NCBI GenBank assembly: GCA_002413785.1 | Contig: DHXR01000011.1 | Coordinates: 1 to 50,549, forward strand | DNA length: 50,549 bases | DNA from: Mucilaginibacter sp. UBA5151 | GTDB lineage: Bacteria > Bacteroidota > Bacteroidia > Sphingobacteriales > Sphingobacteriaceae | Reading direction: 5' to 3' | In this document: positions 25,244-33,747 of the stretch, piece after piece | Layout: each line of letters opens with the position of its first letter | Position numbering within the stretch: position 1 is the first letter of the stretch | Translations under genes and position numbers: made by a program | The notes under the pieces: generated by a model | What the model saw: only the letters and a program-made list of their open reading frames with translations | What the model was told of the DNA's origin: nothing | Database searches by the model: none

Positions 25244-26254
25244 ATGGATAATATTAATATTAAGAAACTGGCAAAAGAATTAAATATCTCAACCTCTACC
25301 GTTTCAAGGGCTTTTAACGGCAGTCCGGATATTAATAAGGACACTAAAGAAAAAATTTTAGCGTTTGCCCGTGAACATAATTTTTTACCAAACCATTATG
25401 CCAGCAACCTGCGCGATAAAAAAAGCAAAACCATTGCCGTTATTGTGCCTGAAATAGCCAACGATTTTTTTGCCCAGGCCATCAATGGAATCGAAGAAAT
25501 TGCCCGAAAAAAAGGGTTTTATATTTTATTATACCGTACCGATGACATTTTTGAAAAAGAAGTTTCGTTTGTAAACTATTTGAACAATGGCAAAGTTGAC
25601 GGTATTATCATGTCAGTGTCGGGTGAGGCAAGCGATCACAATTATTTGCGCAAACTCGAACAAAAAAATGTACCTGTCGTATTTTTCGACCGTGTGTATG
25701 AAGATATTGAGGCCGCAAAAGTTACCACCAATGACTACGACAGCAGCTTTGCTGCAACAGAGCACTTAATTGATACCGGCTGCCATAAAATTGCATACCT
25801 GGCTGTTAACAAAAGTATTTCCATCGGTAAAGTGCGTATGCAGGGTTATGTGGATGCCTTACAAAAGCACCATATAGCCTTTGACGACGAGCTTGTGATT
25901 GATTGCAGTAATGATGAAAAAGAAAATTATGCCATCCTGAAAAAGGTTTTGGAAGAAATTAAACCCGACGGTATATTCAGTTCGGTTGAGCGCCTTGCTT
26001 TTGCCACCTATTATGTATGTAATGATATAGGAATTGATATCCCCAAAGATCTGAAGGTGATAAGTTTTTCCAGCCTCCATATAGCGCCATTGTTGTGCCC
26101 GCCCCTGTCAACCATTACCCAGCCTGCGTTTGAAATGGGAAGCAAAGCTGCCTCCCTGTTATTTGAAGAACTCGAAAAAAAGGGCATGTATATTCAAAAA
26201 AAGGAACATGTGCTGAAATCTAAATTGTTTATCAGAAAGTCTTCCGGCGGCTGA
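25244..26254 (+). CDS. LacI-family transcriptional regulator
   Basis: 336 residues. The N-terminal helix-turn-helix is IKKLAKELNISTSTVSRAFN, with the hinge ASNLRDKKSKTIAVIVPEIA following at about 58-75. The remainder is a periplasmic-binding-protein-like sugar sensor (NDFFAQAINGIEEIARKKGF, VDGIIMSVSGEA, FFDRVYED, the IDTGCHKIAYLA region). Such regulators usually repress carbohydrate genes until a sugar binds. No sugar transporter or hydrolase lies directly beside it, though the secreted pullulanase ends 630 bases away with the receiver gene between; regulation of that gene is possible but unproven. Confidence 0.93.
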   Translation: MDNINIKKLAKELNISTSTVSRAFNGSPDINKDTKEKILAFAREHNFLPNHYASNLRDKKSKTIAVIVPEIANDFFAQAINGIEEIARKKGFYILLYRTDDIFEKEVSFVNYLNNGKVDGIIMSVSGEASDHNYLRKLEQKNVPVVFFDRVYEDIEAAKVTTNDYDSSFAATEHLIDTGCHKIAYLAVNKSISIGKVRMQGYVDALQKHHIAFDDELVIDCSNDEKENYAILKKVLEEIKPDGIFSSVERLAFATYYVCNDIGIDIPKDLKVISFSSLHIAPLLCPPLSTITQPAFEMGSKAASLLFEELEKKGMYIQKKEHVLKSKLFIRKSSGG

Positions 26255-26301
26255 TCACAAAACATATTTTAAGAATTTGCGTTTTACTTAAAAGTAAAAT
26301 C

Positions 26302-26487
26302 ATGAAAATATTGAAATTTGCAATAGTTGGCGCTGCCGTTGGTTTTGGCATCCATCTGATCACTAAAAAAGGTGCAGACGGACGTTCTATACTGGACGAT
26401 ATTACCGAAAAGGCCCCTGAATGGCTTGACCAGGCCAAAAAATTTGCCGGAGAAACCCTGGACCAGGTAAAAAGTTATCGGAGTTAA
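26302..26487 (+). CDS. Small YtxH-like protein
   Basis: 61 residues. A short glycine-rich hydrophobic N-terminus (LKFAIVGAAVGFGIHLI) is followed by an amphipathic charged helix (EKAPEWLDQAKKFAGETLDQ), the layout of small YtxH-domain membrane-associated proteins often linked to stress. It starts 47 bases after the LacI-type gene on the same strand and may share its transcript. Real-gene status rests on this layout and coding-like composition. Confidence 0.65.
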   Translation: MKILKFAIVGAAVGFGIHLITKKGADGRSILDDITEKAPEWLDQAKKFAGETLDQVKSYRS

Positions 26488-26734
26488 AAACCTTTTTGCA
26501 ATCAATTGTTTCAACCGCTTCGGTTTTAATTGTTCATTTTTTTTATTTCCAATCCTGGGTCAAAAAACCGTATTTTTCATCAAAAAAACAAATTCATTCT
26601 ATAAATTGCGTAATAAACGGTATTGTGCATCGACGATGCTCCTGGCTGGTTTTTGAGCGATAAGATCAAAAAGCGTTAAATCGGCATAATAAATTTCAAA
26701 AAAAATGTTTGGACATACATATAACTCCCTGATT

Positions 26735-27850
26735 ATGAAAAAAGGTTACCTCGCAACCAACATAGTAGTTATTTCGCTTTTATTTTTATTGCTCGCTATT
26801 GCGTCGTGTAAAAAAAACGACAATAATAATGTAAAAACAGTACCTGTTGCCACACCAAAACAGCTGGGATTATATGAAACCGACTCATCAATTTATAAAT
26901 TACTGGTAATTGATATCTCAAATATCGGGACCCAGCCGGTTAATTATGGTTTGGTATTTGATACCGGTTCCGGCGGAATGGTTATTGACGCAAAGGGGGT
27001 TGTACCGGCTACAATGATAACAAGTACGGGTTTTAATTTCACAGGGGACTCAACGGTTGTTAATGGCATTACTATTACCAGCCAAACCCAGATTGTTGAG
27101 TACGGAAACGATGCGGCTTCAATAGATAAAGTGTATGGCAACCTGGCATACGCCAGTGTAACGGTTGGTGACCAAAACGGTAATATAGTAATTAAACGGC
27201 TTCCATTTTTTTTATATTATAAAGCGGTTAGCGCAACCGGCGCCGTGTACGCTGCCCATGATTTTGATGTGTTTGGCGTGAACGAAGAATATGATGTTGT
27301 TTTTCCGAACAATGCCCACATTACCAGCCCTTTCCGCTATTTCGATCCAGGAAACGGCCTTACCAAAGGGTTTAAGCTTGCCCGGCTTAATGCTGCCAAT
27401 TTTTCATATTCAGGCACATACGTGCCGGGCGCAATTACACTTGGGTTAACGGCTTCTGATCTTTCATCATCGTCGGGATTTTTTATGACCCAGCTTAGTT
27501 TTTATGCAGGGACGGGCTACCCGCCTGTTGTTCCGGCTACTGTAACCTACAATAGTAAATCCTTTTCAACTGAAATGTTATTTGACACAGGAACAGATCC
27601 TTACAGCTATATTGAAGACCCGGCTTTTACGGGCAGTATTACGCCGCTGCCATCGGGTACGGCAATAACGGTGGGTACCAATTTCGGGTTTAGTTACAAC
27701 TATACTACAAGCACTGTTGATAATTTAACGGATGTAGAAAACCCGACAACATCAGGGGGTGTATTTTCTATTATGGGACTTGAGTTCTTTTTAAATAACG
27801 AGTACATGCTGGATTTTGCCAATCATAAGTTAGGATTGAAACGCAATTAG
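26735..27850 (+). CDS. Lipoprotein with pepsin-like aspartic protease fold
   Basis: 371 residues from the ATG at 26735; the in-frame ATG at 26705 would place ten extra residues before the signal. LLFLLLAIASC is a lipoprotein signal with the acylated cysteine at position 25. Two aspartic-protease motifs occur about 208 residues apart: Asp76 in LVFDTGSGGMVID and Asp284 in MLFDTGTDPYSYI. The C-terminus reads SIMGLEFFLNNEYMLDFANH followed by KLGLKRN, closely matching the end of pepsins (ILGD.FL...Y.VFD..N..LG). The spacing and both motifs suggest a two-lobed A1-like aspartic protease or an inactive relative in the bacterial envelope. No flap motif was identified with certainty. Confidence 0.75.
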   Translation: MKKGYLATNIVVISLLFLLLAIASCKKNDNNNVKTVPVATPKQLGLYETDSSIYKLLVIDISNIGTQPVNYGLVFDTGSGGMVIDAKGVVPATMITSTGFNFTGDSTVVNGITITSQTQIVEYGNDAASIDKVYGNLAYASVTVGDQNGNIVIKRLPFFLYYKAVSATGAVYAAHDFDVFGVNEEYDVVFPNNAHITSPFRYFDPGNGLTKGFKLARLNAANFSYSGTYVPGAITLGLTASDLSSSSGFFMTQLSFYAGTGYPPVVPATVTYNSKSFSTEMLFDTGTDPYSYIEDPAFTGSITPLPSGTAITVGTNFGFSYNYTTSTVDNLTDVENPTTSGGVFSIMGLEFFLNNEYMLDFANHKLGLKRN

Positions 27851-27853
27851 GCA

Positions 27854-27877
27854 GATTCCCGATAGCTATCGGGAATC
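27854..27877. terminator. Perfect palindrome after the aspartic-protease gene
   Basis: A 24-base perfect palindrome with arm GATTCCCGATAG begins 4 bases after the stop codon and is followed by TTAAAAAAATG. As RNA it forms a 10-base-pair stem with an AGCT loop. It is likely a terminator, although the downstream run is A rather than T on this strand, so it would work best for leftward transcripts. Confidence 0.55.
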
Positions 27878-27954
27878 TTAAAAAAATGTTATTATGATGA
27901 TAAAATGTGGTTTTCTAAGGCGCCAAAGAGGCGTAGCCTCGCTAAATATTATAG

Positions 27955-28226
27955 CAACGGATTTTAATCCGTTGAAAAGGTAAGAAGAAAAACATTAAGA
28001 ACCGTAGGTTCGACCCATATAAATAGAAGCTAATATGGATCGTGCTTATAGCACTCTTAATATTGAATTCATGTAACAACGGGTTAAAACCCGTTGCTAC
28101 AAAATGTTTCGAGCCGAAGGCTCTATAACGATTTGTATGGGTGAGCATACTTCTTTTCGCCAAATATTCTAATACCAAATGCAAAAGTTGCCTTAACGAC
28201 ATACTGCCCCGCCAACTGGCGGGGCA
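27955..28226. repeat. Cluster of REP-like palindromes
   Basis: Within about 270 bases lie five hairpins: 27955-27974 (CAACGGAT arms), 27999-28011 (GAACC arms), 28077-28096 (CAACGGGT arms, related to the first), 28111-28123 (GAGCC arms) and 28205-28226 (TGCCCCGCCA arms, 10 base pairs with a 2-base loop). With the palindrome at 27854 they fill the gap between convergent genes, so some may be terminators. The repeated CAACGG unit suggests REP-type elements of the kind moved by RAYT transposases. No transposase gene is in the window. Nothing coding is seen in 27851-28365. Confidence 0.6.
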
Positions 28227-28365
28227 TTCTATTTGAATTAAAAACATAGAACTATTACATAAACATTATAAAGCGAAATTAACTTCACCCACCCGAAACG
28301 TCATAGAACCTCTTTTTCTTTCTTAAATCAGGCTTTTTACACAAATATAACAGTAGTACAGTGCT

Positions 28366-29502
28366 TTAAAATTTACTGCCATGTGTCTTTTTGATCAATT
28401 TGTCGGTTACAAAGGGTGTTCTTTTGAGCAAGCCAATAGCGATATTGGTCAGTAAGTTTTTCCCGAAAAGATGCTGGAGAAAGAGGCCGGTTTTTATTCT
28501 GTTTAAAAAAAGATTATTCCATTCATTGCTGTATGATGATTCCAACACCTGGCGGGTTATTTTACCTTTCAGGAATTTGTCAGTCAGCCCGAAGGCTTTG
28601 AACGAAGCGTGCATGGCCATACTCATGCCATTGCCGCATAATGGCGTTATGGTGCCTGCTGCATCGCCCAACATTAATACATGGTTTTCTATCGTGGATT
28701 TTTTACCGAAGGTGATCTGGGAAATAGTGAGGGGCTGTTCATATAATATAACGGCATCCGTAAAATATTTTTTCAAAAAAGGGTTCTTCATCAGCACATT
28801 TTGTTCCATCAGTTTAATGTCGTTATTATTGTTCTTCAGGTTTTTCGAATCGGTTAAATAGCAAAGGCAATAACGGTCCCCGTCAACCTTTGAAATGCCG
28901 CAATAACCGTCTTTAAAATTGTGCAGTTCAATGCGGTTAGGCGGGAAGTCTGTTTTAACATGGTATTTTACGGCTACGTAATTTTTCTCTTTACGGTGAA
29001 TGGGATTTAAAAAATTCCGGTTTAATTTTTTATCCAGCGCCGACCTTTTGCCATAAGCCCCAAAAGCAGTTTTTACCCGGTATGTTTGCTGATCGGTTTT
29101 CATCAAAAACGAATCGTTTTCAAAAACAATACCGGTAACTTTGGTTCCCTGCAATAAGGCAACGCCTTTGGTTTTTGCGATAGCCGCCAATGCAGAATCA
29201 AGTGTAAAGCGGCTGATGCCAAAACCGCCCAAATCTAATTTCCGGGTAAATGAATTTCCGTTGGGCGAAGATATTTTCACCTCATTGATCACCGGCAGGT
29301 CCATGGCGGATAAGGGTAAGCCGAGGCGTTCGAGGAAGTCAACGCTCTCCATAGAAATATATTCGCCGCATACTTTATGAAAGGGGTATTTTTCTTTTTC
29401 AAATAAAACAACCGAATACCCTGCGCCTGCCAGCTGGATAGCCAGTGTTAAGCCCGCCAGGCCGCCGCCTGCAATACCGCAATCAAATAGTTGATCATTC
29501 AT
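28366..29502 (-). CDS. FAD-dependent oxidoreductase of the polyketide operon
   Basis: 378 residues. The N-terminal FAD-binding Rossmann motif is CGIAGGGLAGLTLAIQLAGA, followed by VVLFEKE. The middle carries FHKVCGEYIS, and the second FAD motif is MLGDAAGTITPLCGNGMSMA, typical of the geranylgeranyl-reductase/flavin-hydroxylase group. In this operon it could hydroxylate the polyketide phenol to a quinone precursor, as SrsC does in Streptomyces griseus, or reduce a prenyl chain; the sequence does not decide. The start lies inside the methyltransferase gene (8-base overlap), so translation is coupled. It is the last gene of the four-gene unit. Confidence 0.9.
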   Translation of the reverse strand: MNDQLFDCGIAGGGLAGLTLAIQLAGAGYSVVLFEKEKYPFHKVCGEYISMESVDFLERLGLPLSAMDLPVINEVKISSPNGNSFTRKLDLGGFGISRFTLDSALAAIAKTKGVALLQGTKVTGIVFENDSFLMKTDQQTYRVKTAFGAYGKRSALDKKLNRNFLNPIHRKEKNYVAVKYHVKTDFPPNRIELHNFKDGYCGISKVDGDRYCLCYLTDSKNLKNNNNDIKLMEQNVLMKNPFLKKYFTDAVILYEQPLTISQITFGKKSTIENHVLMLGDAAGTITPLCGNGMSMAMHASFKAFGLTDKFLKGKITRQVLESSYSNEWNNLFLNRIKTGLFLQHLFGKNLLTNIAIGLLKRTPFVTDKLIKKTHGSKF

Positions 29503-30193
29503 TGGGATAAATAATTACCAGATGCCTGAAAGCAAAGCAATTTTTAACTAAATAGTTTTTTATGCCTGCATTTTGAAGTATGACATGCCATTCCTTTTTT
29601 TTGAAGCCCCTCAATACCGACAAGGGCGCGTCGTTTTTTACCAGTGGCGATTTTGAAAATAAACGGGTAATAAACTTAATGGCGTAGTAGGCTACCGGGT
29701 TTCTTTCCAGGTCGTTGATGACAAACACTGTTTTGTTTTTATTGCAGAATCTGATGAACCCGATTATCTCATCTTCGGTAAAGTGATGGCAGAATAAAGA
29801 GGCGTGAACAATGTCTATATCCCTGATCGTTGAAAAAACATTCCGGAAATCGTCACAATAAAAACCTATTTCGGGGAAGGCGCTACAGGTCTTTTGGGCA
29901 TAATCAATGCAATCCTGTTTCAGGTCAATTCCGGCTAAATTTATTTTATATTGCTCATCGCGCGCCCAGCGGGCAATTGCTTTTAATGAATCGCCGCCAC
30001 CGCAACCAATATCAATGATTTTATACGTTTTCGATTTATCAGTCATCACCTTTTTCAGTCCCTGTAAAGAAATAGCGTGACCGCCCAAATATTTGTTGAT
30101 GATGTCCAGCTCTTTCAAATTCTGAAAAAGCAAGTCCTTTTGAATATCGGGCTCGTCTAACAGTTCTTTTTGGTATGATCGGTTTTCAAACAT
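29495..30193 (-). CDS. SAM-dependent methyltransferase of the polyketide operon
   Basis: 232 residues. The SAM-binding motif I is YKIIDIGCGGGDSLKAIARW at about residues 57-76, followed by LAGIDLKQDCIDYAQ (acidic residue for the ribose) and IDIVHASLFCHHF (motif post-II). This is a small-molecule class I methyltransferase. Its start overlaps the end of the polyketide synthase gene by 8 bases and its end overlaps the flavoprotein gene by 8 bases. Tight coupling implies it methylates the polyketide synthase product, by O- or C-methylation, as SrsB does for alkylresorcinols; this function is inferred. Confidence 0.9.
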   Translation of the reverse strand: MFENRSYQKELLDEPDIQKDLLFQNLKELDIINKYLGGHAISLQGLKKVMTDKSKTYKIIDIGCGGGDSLKAIARWARDEQYKINLAGIDLKQDCIDYAQKTCSAFPEIGFYCDDFRNVFSTIRDIDIVHASLFCHHFTEDEIIGFIRFCNKNKTVFVINDLERNPVAYYAIKFITRLFSKSPLVKNDAPLSVLRGFKKKEWHVILQNAGIKNYLVKNCFAFRHLVIIYPNE

Positions 30194-31292
30194 TTTCGAG
30201 AATTACTGATTCCATGGTAAGGCCGGGGCCAAATGCAACACCGTAGGTAAGTTCCTTTCTGTTTGCATCTGCTTTAGTATCCCAAATGTCTTTTAAAACA
30301 AACAAAATTGTTGGCGACGACATATTGCCGTAGTTTTTTAATACCCTGTATGAACTTTCCAGATCGGCATCGGCTAATTCAAGTTCCTTTTGTATCACTT
30401 CCAGTATTTTTCTTCCGCCGGGATGGATGGCCCAGTGGGCAATATCCTGCTTTTTTATGCCCAGCCGATGTATCGAACCCTCGAAGAGGTTTTTAAACCC
30501 CTTCTCGATCAGTTGCGGGATGTACGAACTTAATGACATTAAGAAACCGGTGGACGACAATTGCCAGGTCATATCCCGCTTCCCGTCTAAGTCAAGTTGC
30601 GAATGGAAGTTTTTTATGCCAAAGCCTTTAAATTTATGTTTTGATGCGGTAGTATCCGGCACAATCAACGCCGTAGCGGCGCCGTCGCCGAAAAGCAAAT
30701 TGGCCAGGGTATTGTCGAGGTCGTCAATTTTTTGAAAATGAATGGTGCATAACTCCACGCAGACAACCAGCACGACCGCATCCGCATCGCTTTTGCAGAT
30801 ATAATCAGCTTGTTTTAATGCATGGATGGCCGCATAGCAACCCATAAAATTAACAGAAGTGCGGTTAATGGTTGAATTGAGCTGTAGTGACTGCACAATA
30901 TCGATGTCCAAACCCGGAGCAGACAGGCCGGTGCAGGAAACAGTGATAAGATGCGTGATTTGATGGTACAGCACCTTCTCTTTTATGCAATTTTCAATTG
31001 CCCGGATACACAATGGCAGCGCGGCATTATTAAAGTACTGCATCCTGTATTCAATGCCAGGGAAGGGCTCAAGGTTATGTGTTTTAGGAAAGAAAACCAT
31101 ATCCTCCCTGCCGGAGGAATAATCGGGAATCACTGAATAGCGGTTGGCGATCCCGCTTTTGGCATACATGATCTTTAGTTTCCTTTTTTTATGATCAGGA
31201 TACTGGTACAAGTCCGACATAAACTCCGCTAAATCCGATTGCTTGTGTTTATATTCGGGCAGCGCCGTTGATATATTAGCTATAACGCTCAT
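30186..31292 (-). CDS. Type III polyketide synthase (chalcone/stilbene synthase-like)
   Basis: 368 residues, a homodimeric ketosynthase that condenses malonyl-CoA units on an acyl-CoA starter. The catalytic triad is complete: Cys152 in NFMGCYAAIHAL, His290 in IAHWAIHPGGRKIL and Asn323 in NYGNMSSPTILFVL. TVSCTGLSAPGLDIDIV and LLFGDGAATALIV are further family motifs, and the C-terminal GVAFGPGLTMES loop is intact. The bacterial relatives make alkylpyrones, alkylresorcinols or small phenols; the starter pocket cannot be judged here. Its start overlaps the prenyltransferase end by 4 bases and its end overlaps the methyltransferase by 8 bases, so it is the core enzyme of a four-gene biosynthetic operon. 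Confidence 0.95.
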   Translation of the reverse strand: MSVIANISTALPEYKHKQSDLAEFMSDLYQYPDHKKRKLKIMYAKSGIANRYSVIPDYSSGREDMVFFPKTHNLEPFPGIEYRMQYFNNAALPLCIRAIENCIKEKVLYHQITHLITVSCTGLSAPGLDIDIVQSLQLNSTINRTSVNFMGCYAAIHALKQADYICKSDADAVVLVVCVELCTIHFQKIDDLDNTLANLLFGDGAATALIVPDTTASKHKFKGFGIKNFHSQLDLDGKRDMTWQLSSTGFLMSLSSYIPQLIEKGFKNLFEGSIHRLGIKKQDIAHWAIHPGGRKILEVIQKELELADADLESSYRVLKNYGNMSSPTILFVLKDIWDTKADANRKELTYGVAFGPGLTMESVILENV

Positions 31293-32272
31293 CTGAGGGT
31301 ATTCAAAATTAAAAGTGTGATAAAAAATAAATTCATGCAGGTAGAAGCAATAAAATTCATGCGCATAGTGTTTTTAAACGAGGCTTGTTTATTGTCCTTC
31401 AGCACTTTGAGGAACCATTGTAAAAAATAAACGATCACCGGGAATAAAAAAGCCTGAAATAACAGGAACTGCCCTGTTTTTTGAGCAGAGCTAAAATACA
31501 AGTACAATAAGCCATTGGCGACGGCAAACATAATTGCGCAAAAAATAAATGTGCCCCTGACGCCTAAAATACAACTGATGGTAATATCCCCCGCTGCTTT
31601 GTCGGCTTCGTGCTGATATACCTGGGTAAGGGGATAAACCCCGCTGATCAGGAACAAACAGGCGGCTAATACAAGCAGGGTATGGTTGTTCAATTCGGCA
31701 GTATTTTTACTTACGCCGTGATAAACCATCCAGAAAGTAAAAGCGCCCTGGAAAAACACAACTGTTAAAAAGCCGGGGATAGCATGCTTTTTTAACCGGG
31801 TGCCCTTATAGCTATAGGCCCTTGAAGCAAGGATATAAGCCAGCACGCTGAAAAAGAAATAATACCCCAATAACAGGGAAAGGCTTAAGCCGACAGCATC
31901 AAAGATGACGGAGGTAAAAAAAAGTTTCCTGGTGGGTTTTGGCGGGTTTTCCAATCCCCCTATGCTCGATTCATCCTGGTCCATATAGCTGTTATAGCCA
32001 TTACTGGCGGGATATATGAAAAGGTGTAAAACAAGAAAACAAATGATAGCGTTCACCCAATCTATTGCCTGTACCTGGCTGAGCGCAAAAAAGAATACAG
32101 GCATCAGGAAGTAGGAGAAAGGGATCCTGAGCAGCTTCAGCGTATCAGTATCTAAACCGGGAAACCCGGTTACTGCTTCGCTCTTCGTGTAAATTTCTTG
32201 ATTTTTCAATGGCCCGGCTATAATTTTATCAATGATGTGAATACGGTTCAAAAACAGATAAATAGTTAACAA
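31289..32272 (-). CDS. UbiA-family prenyltransferase of the polyketide operon
   Basis: 327 residues with about eight or nine transmembrane helices. The first Asp-rich motif is NGYNSYMDQDESSIGG (residues 91-106) and the second is YQHEADKAAGDI (219-230, Asp224 and Asp229); both bind Mg-prenyl diphosphate. SRAYSYKGTRLKKH is close to the chlorophyll-synthase/menaquinone branch. It is the first gene of the operon, with the polyketide synthase start overlapping its stop (ATGA). That coupling suggests it attaches an isoprenoid chain to the polyketide product in the membrane. The first 40 residues before the fold are unusually long, but no later ATG fits. Confidence 0.9.
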   Translation of the reverse strand: MLTIYLFLNRIHIIDKIIAGPLKNQEIYTKSEAVTGFPGLDTDTLKLLRIPFSYFLMPVFFFALSQVQAIDWVNAIICFLVLHLFIYPASNGYNSYMDQDESSIGGLENPPKPTRKLFFTSVIFDAVGLSLSLLLGYYFFFSVLAYILASRAYSYKGTRLKKHAIPGFLTVVFFQGAFTFWMVYHGVSKNTAELNNHTLLVLAACLFLISGVYPLTQVYQHEADKAAGDITISCILGVRGTFIFCAIMFAVANGLLYLYFSSAQKTGQFLLFQAFLFPVIVYFLQWFLKVLKDNKQASFKNTMRMNFIASTCMNLFFITLLILNTLR

Positions 32273-32291
32273 AGGAATTGAACCCTTGTTT

Positions 32292-32299
32292 CAAAGATA
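32292..32299 (-). promoter_or_regulatory. -7 element for the polyketide/prenyltransferase operon
   Basis: On the minus strand this reads TATCTTTG, exact TAnnTTTG, 20 bases before the start at 32272. It is the only strong promoter match upstream of the four-gene unit. Confidence 0.5.
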
Positions 32300-32358
32300 C
32301 AGGAATATTGATAAAACAGGGTTTGGGCAATATTTAATAAAATCCATCTTGTAAATAG

Positions 32359-32366
32359 TACCTTTG
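32359..32366 (+). promoter_or_regulatory. -7 element for the M28 peptidase
   Basis: TACCTTTG, exact TAnnTTTG. The predicted transcript start near 32373 supports the ATG at 32424 over the in-frame ATG at 32364. Confidence 0.45.
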
Positions 32367-32423
32367 AGCAACCAGCTAATTAAAACGGTACAAATAATTA
32401 ACTTCAACCGTGTCAAAAAAAGC

Positions 32424-33722
32424 ATGAAAAAAATAGCAGCAGTATTATTTTTATCAATTCTGTCCTTTTGCAGTTTCGCGCAGGATGTAAATAAACTTAT
32501 TCAGCAAAACGATGTTGAGCGGATCATAAAAACCTTATCGGCCGATGATATGCAGGGCAGGGCTACTTTTACGCCGGGCATTGAAAAAGCCGCCCGCTTT
32601 ATTGAAAGCGAATACAAGCAAATCGGTTTAGCGCCATTGGCAGGCGATGAAGGCTTTCGCCAGAATTTTACCATGACCCGGGTTACCGCTTTAAAAACCT
32701 TTGTAAATATTAACGGCAAACTGATTTCGCCCGACAGTGTATTTACCAGCACAAGCGCGACAGCATTTAACTGGAGCAATAATAGCGGGGTACAAATTAT
32801 AAAACTGAGCGCCGACAAAAATTTCCGGACCGAATACCGGGGCTATCTGCAAAGCGGTAAAAAAATGCTGATCATGGTCGATCCGCAGTTTACGGCACAG
32901 TTTAACAGTCTGAAAGAACGCCTGAAAAAGGGCTCGATTAGCAATAAAACAGATGATGCCCAGGCGCTGGTTTTTGTATTGGGCAACCACGATGATATAA
33001 AATCATTTGATGTGAACTATACCGGTAAAAAGGAAGAACTTCCCCTGTTTAATATTGCTGGTATTATACCCGGTAAAACCAGGCCGGATGAATATGTGGT
33101 TTTTTCGGGGCATTACGACCACCTGGGCATCCTTAAACCCGTACAGGGGGATAGCATTGCCAATGGGGCGGATGATGATGCTTCGGGCACAACCGCAGTG
33201 ATTACGCTGGCCAAATACTTCAAAAAGCTAAACAATAATGCCCGCACCCTGGTTTTTGTAGCCTTTACGGCCGAGGAGATCGGTGAATATGGTTCTCAGC
33301 ATTTCGCCACAACGGTGGATCCGGCAAAGGTTGTCGCCATGTTTAATATTGAAATGATAGGCAAGGCATCAAAATTTGGCGAGAATTCGGCATTTATTAC
33401 CGGTTTTGAGCGGTCGGACTTTGGCCCTATCCTGCAAAAGAACCTGGAGGGTACCGCCTTCAAATTTTATCCCGACCCATACCCGGCACAGGACCTTTTT
33501 TACCGTAGTGATAATGCTTCCCTGGCAAGGGTTGGCGTCCCGGCGCATACCATATCAACCGACCAGATTGATATTGATAAATTGTATCATACCGTAAAAG
33601 ATGAATTCAGCACATTGGATGTAGCAAATATAGTAGCAACTATAAAGGCAATTGCGCTAAGTTCAAGAACTATAGTATCGGGAGAGGATACGCCAAAAAG
33701 GGTGGCCAAGCTGGAGCGGTAG
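32424..33722 (+). CDS. M28-family zinc aminopeptidase, secreted
   Basis: 432 residues from the ATG at 32424, which gives a clean signal peptide (KKIAAVLFLSILSFCSFAQ); a longer frame begins at 32364 before the probable transcript start. The M28 zinc sites appear in order: VVFSGHYDHLG, NGADDDASGTTAV (bridging Asp), FTAEEIGEYGSQHF (catalytic Glu and metal Glu), MFNIEMIGK, and a late His in KLYHTVKDEF. It probably removes amino-terminal residues from peptides in the periplasm or outside the cell. It is divergent from the polyketide operon, sharing a 150-base gap, with no functional link evident. Confidence 0.93.
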   Translation: MKKIAAVLFLSILSFCSFAQDVNKLIQQNDVERIIKTLSADDMQGRATFTPGIEKAARFIESEYKQIGLAPLAGDEGFRQNFTMTRVTALKTFVNINGKLISPDSVFTSTSATAFNWSNNSGVQIIKLSADKNFRTEYRGYLQSGKKMLIMVDPQFTAQFNSLKERLKKGSISNKTDDAQALVFVLGNHDDIKSFDVNYTGKKEELPLFNIAGIIPGKTRPDEYVVFSGHYDHLGILKPVQGDSIANGADDDASGTTAVITLAKYFKKLNNNARTLVFVAFTAEEIGEYGSQHFATTVDPAKVVAMFNIEMIGKASKFGENSAFITGFERSDFGPILQKNLEGTAFKFYPDPYPAQDLFYRSDNASLARVGVPAHTISTDQIDIDKLYHTVKDEFSTLDVANIVATIKAIALSSRTIVSGEDTPKRVAKLER

Positions 33723-33747
33723 TTGCTAAATAAGCAATATTACATTG

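Noticed and set aside
28001..28140. tRNA-like sequence (GGTTCGACC string)
   Set aside because: No cloverleaf can be built around it; it is part of a short palindrome.
27955..28226. CRISPR array in the palindrome cluster
   Set aside because: The units differ from each other, spacing is irregular and no cas genes are present.
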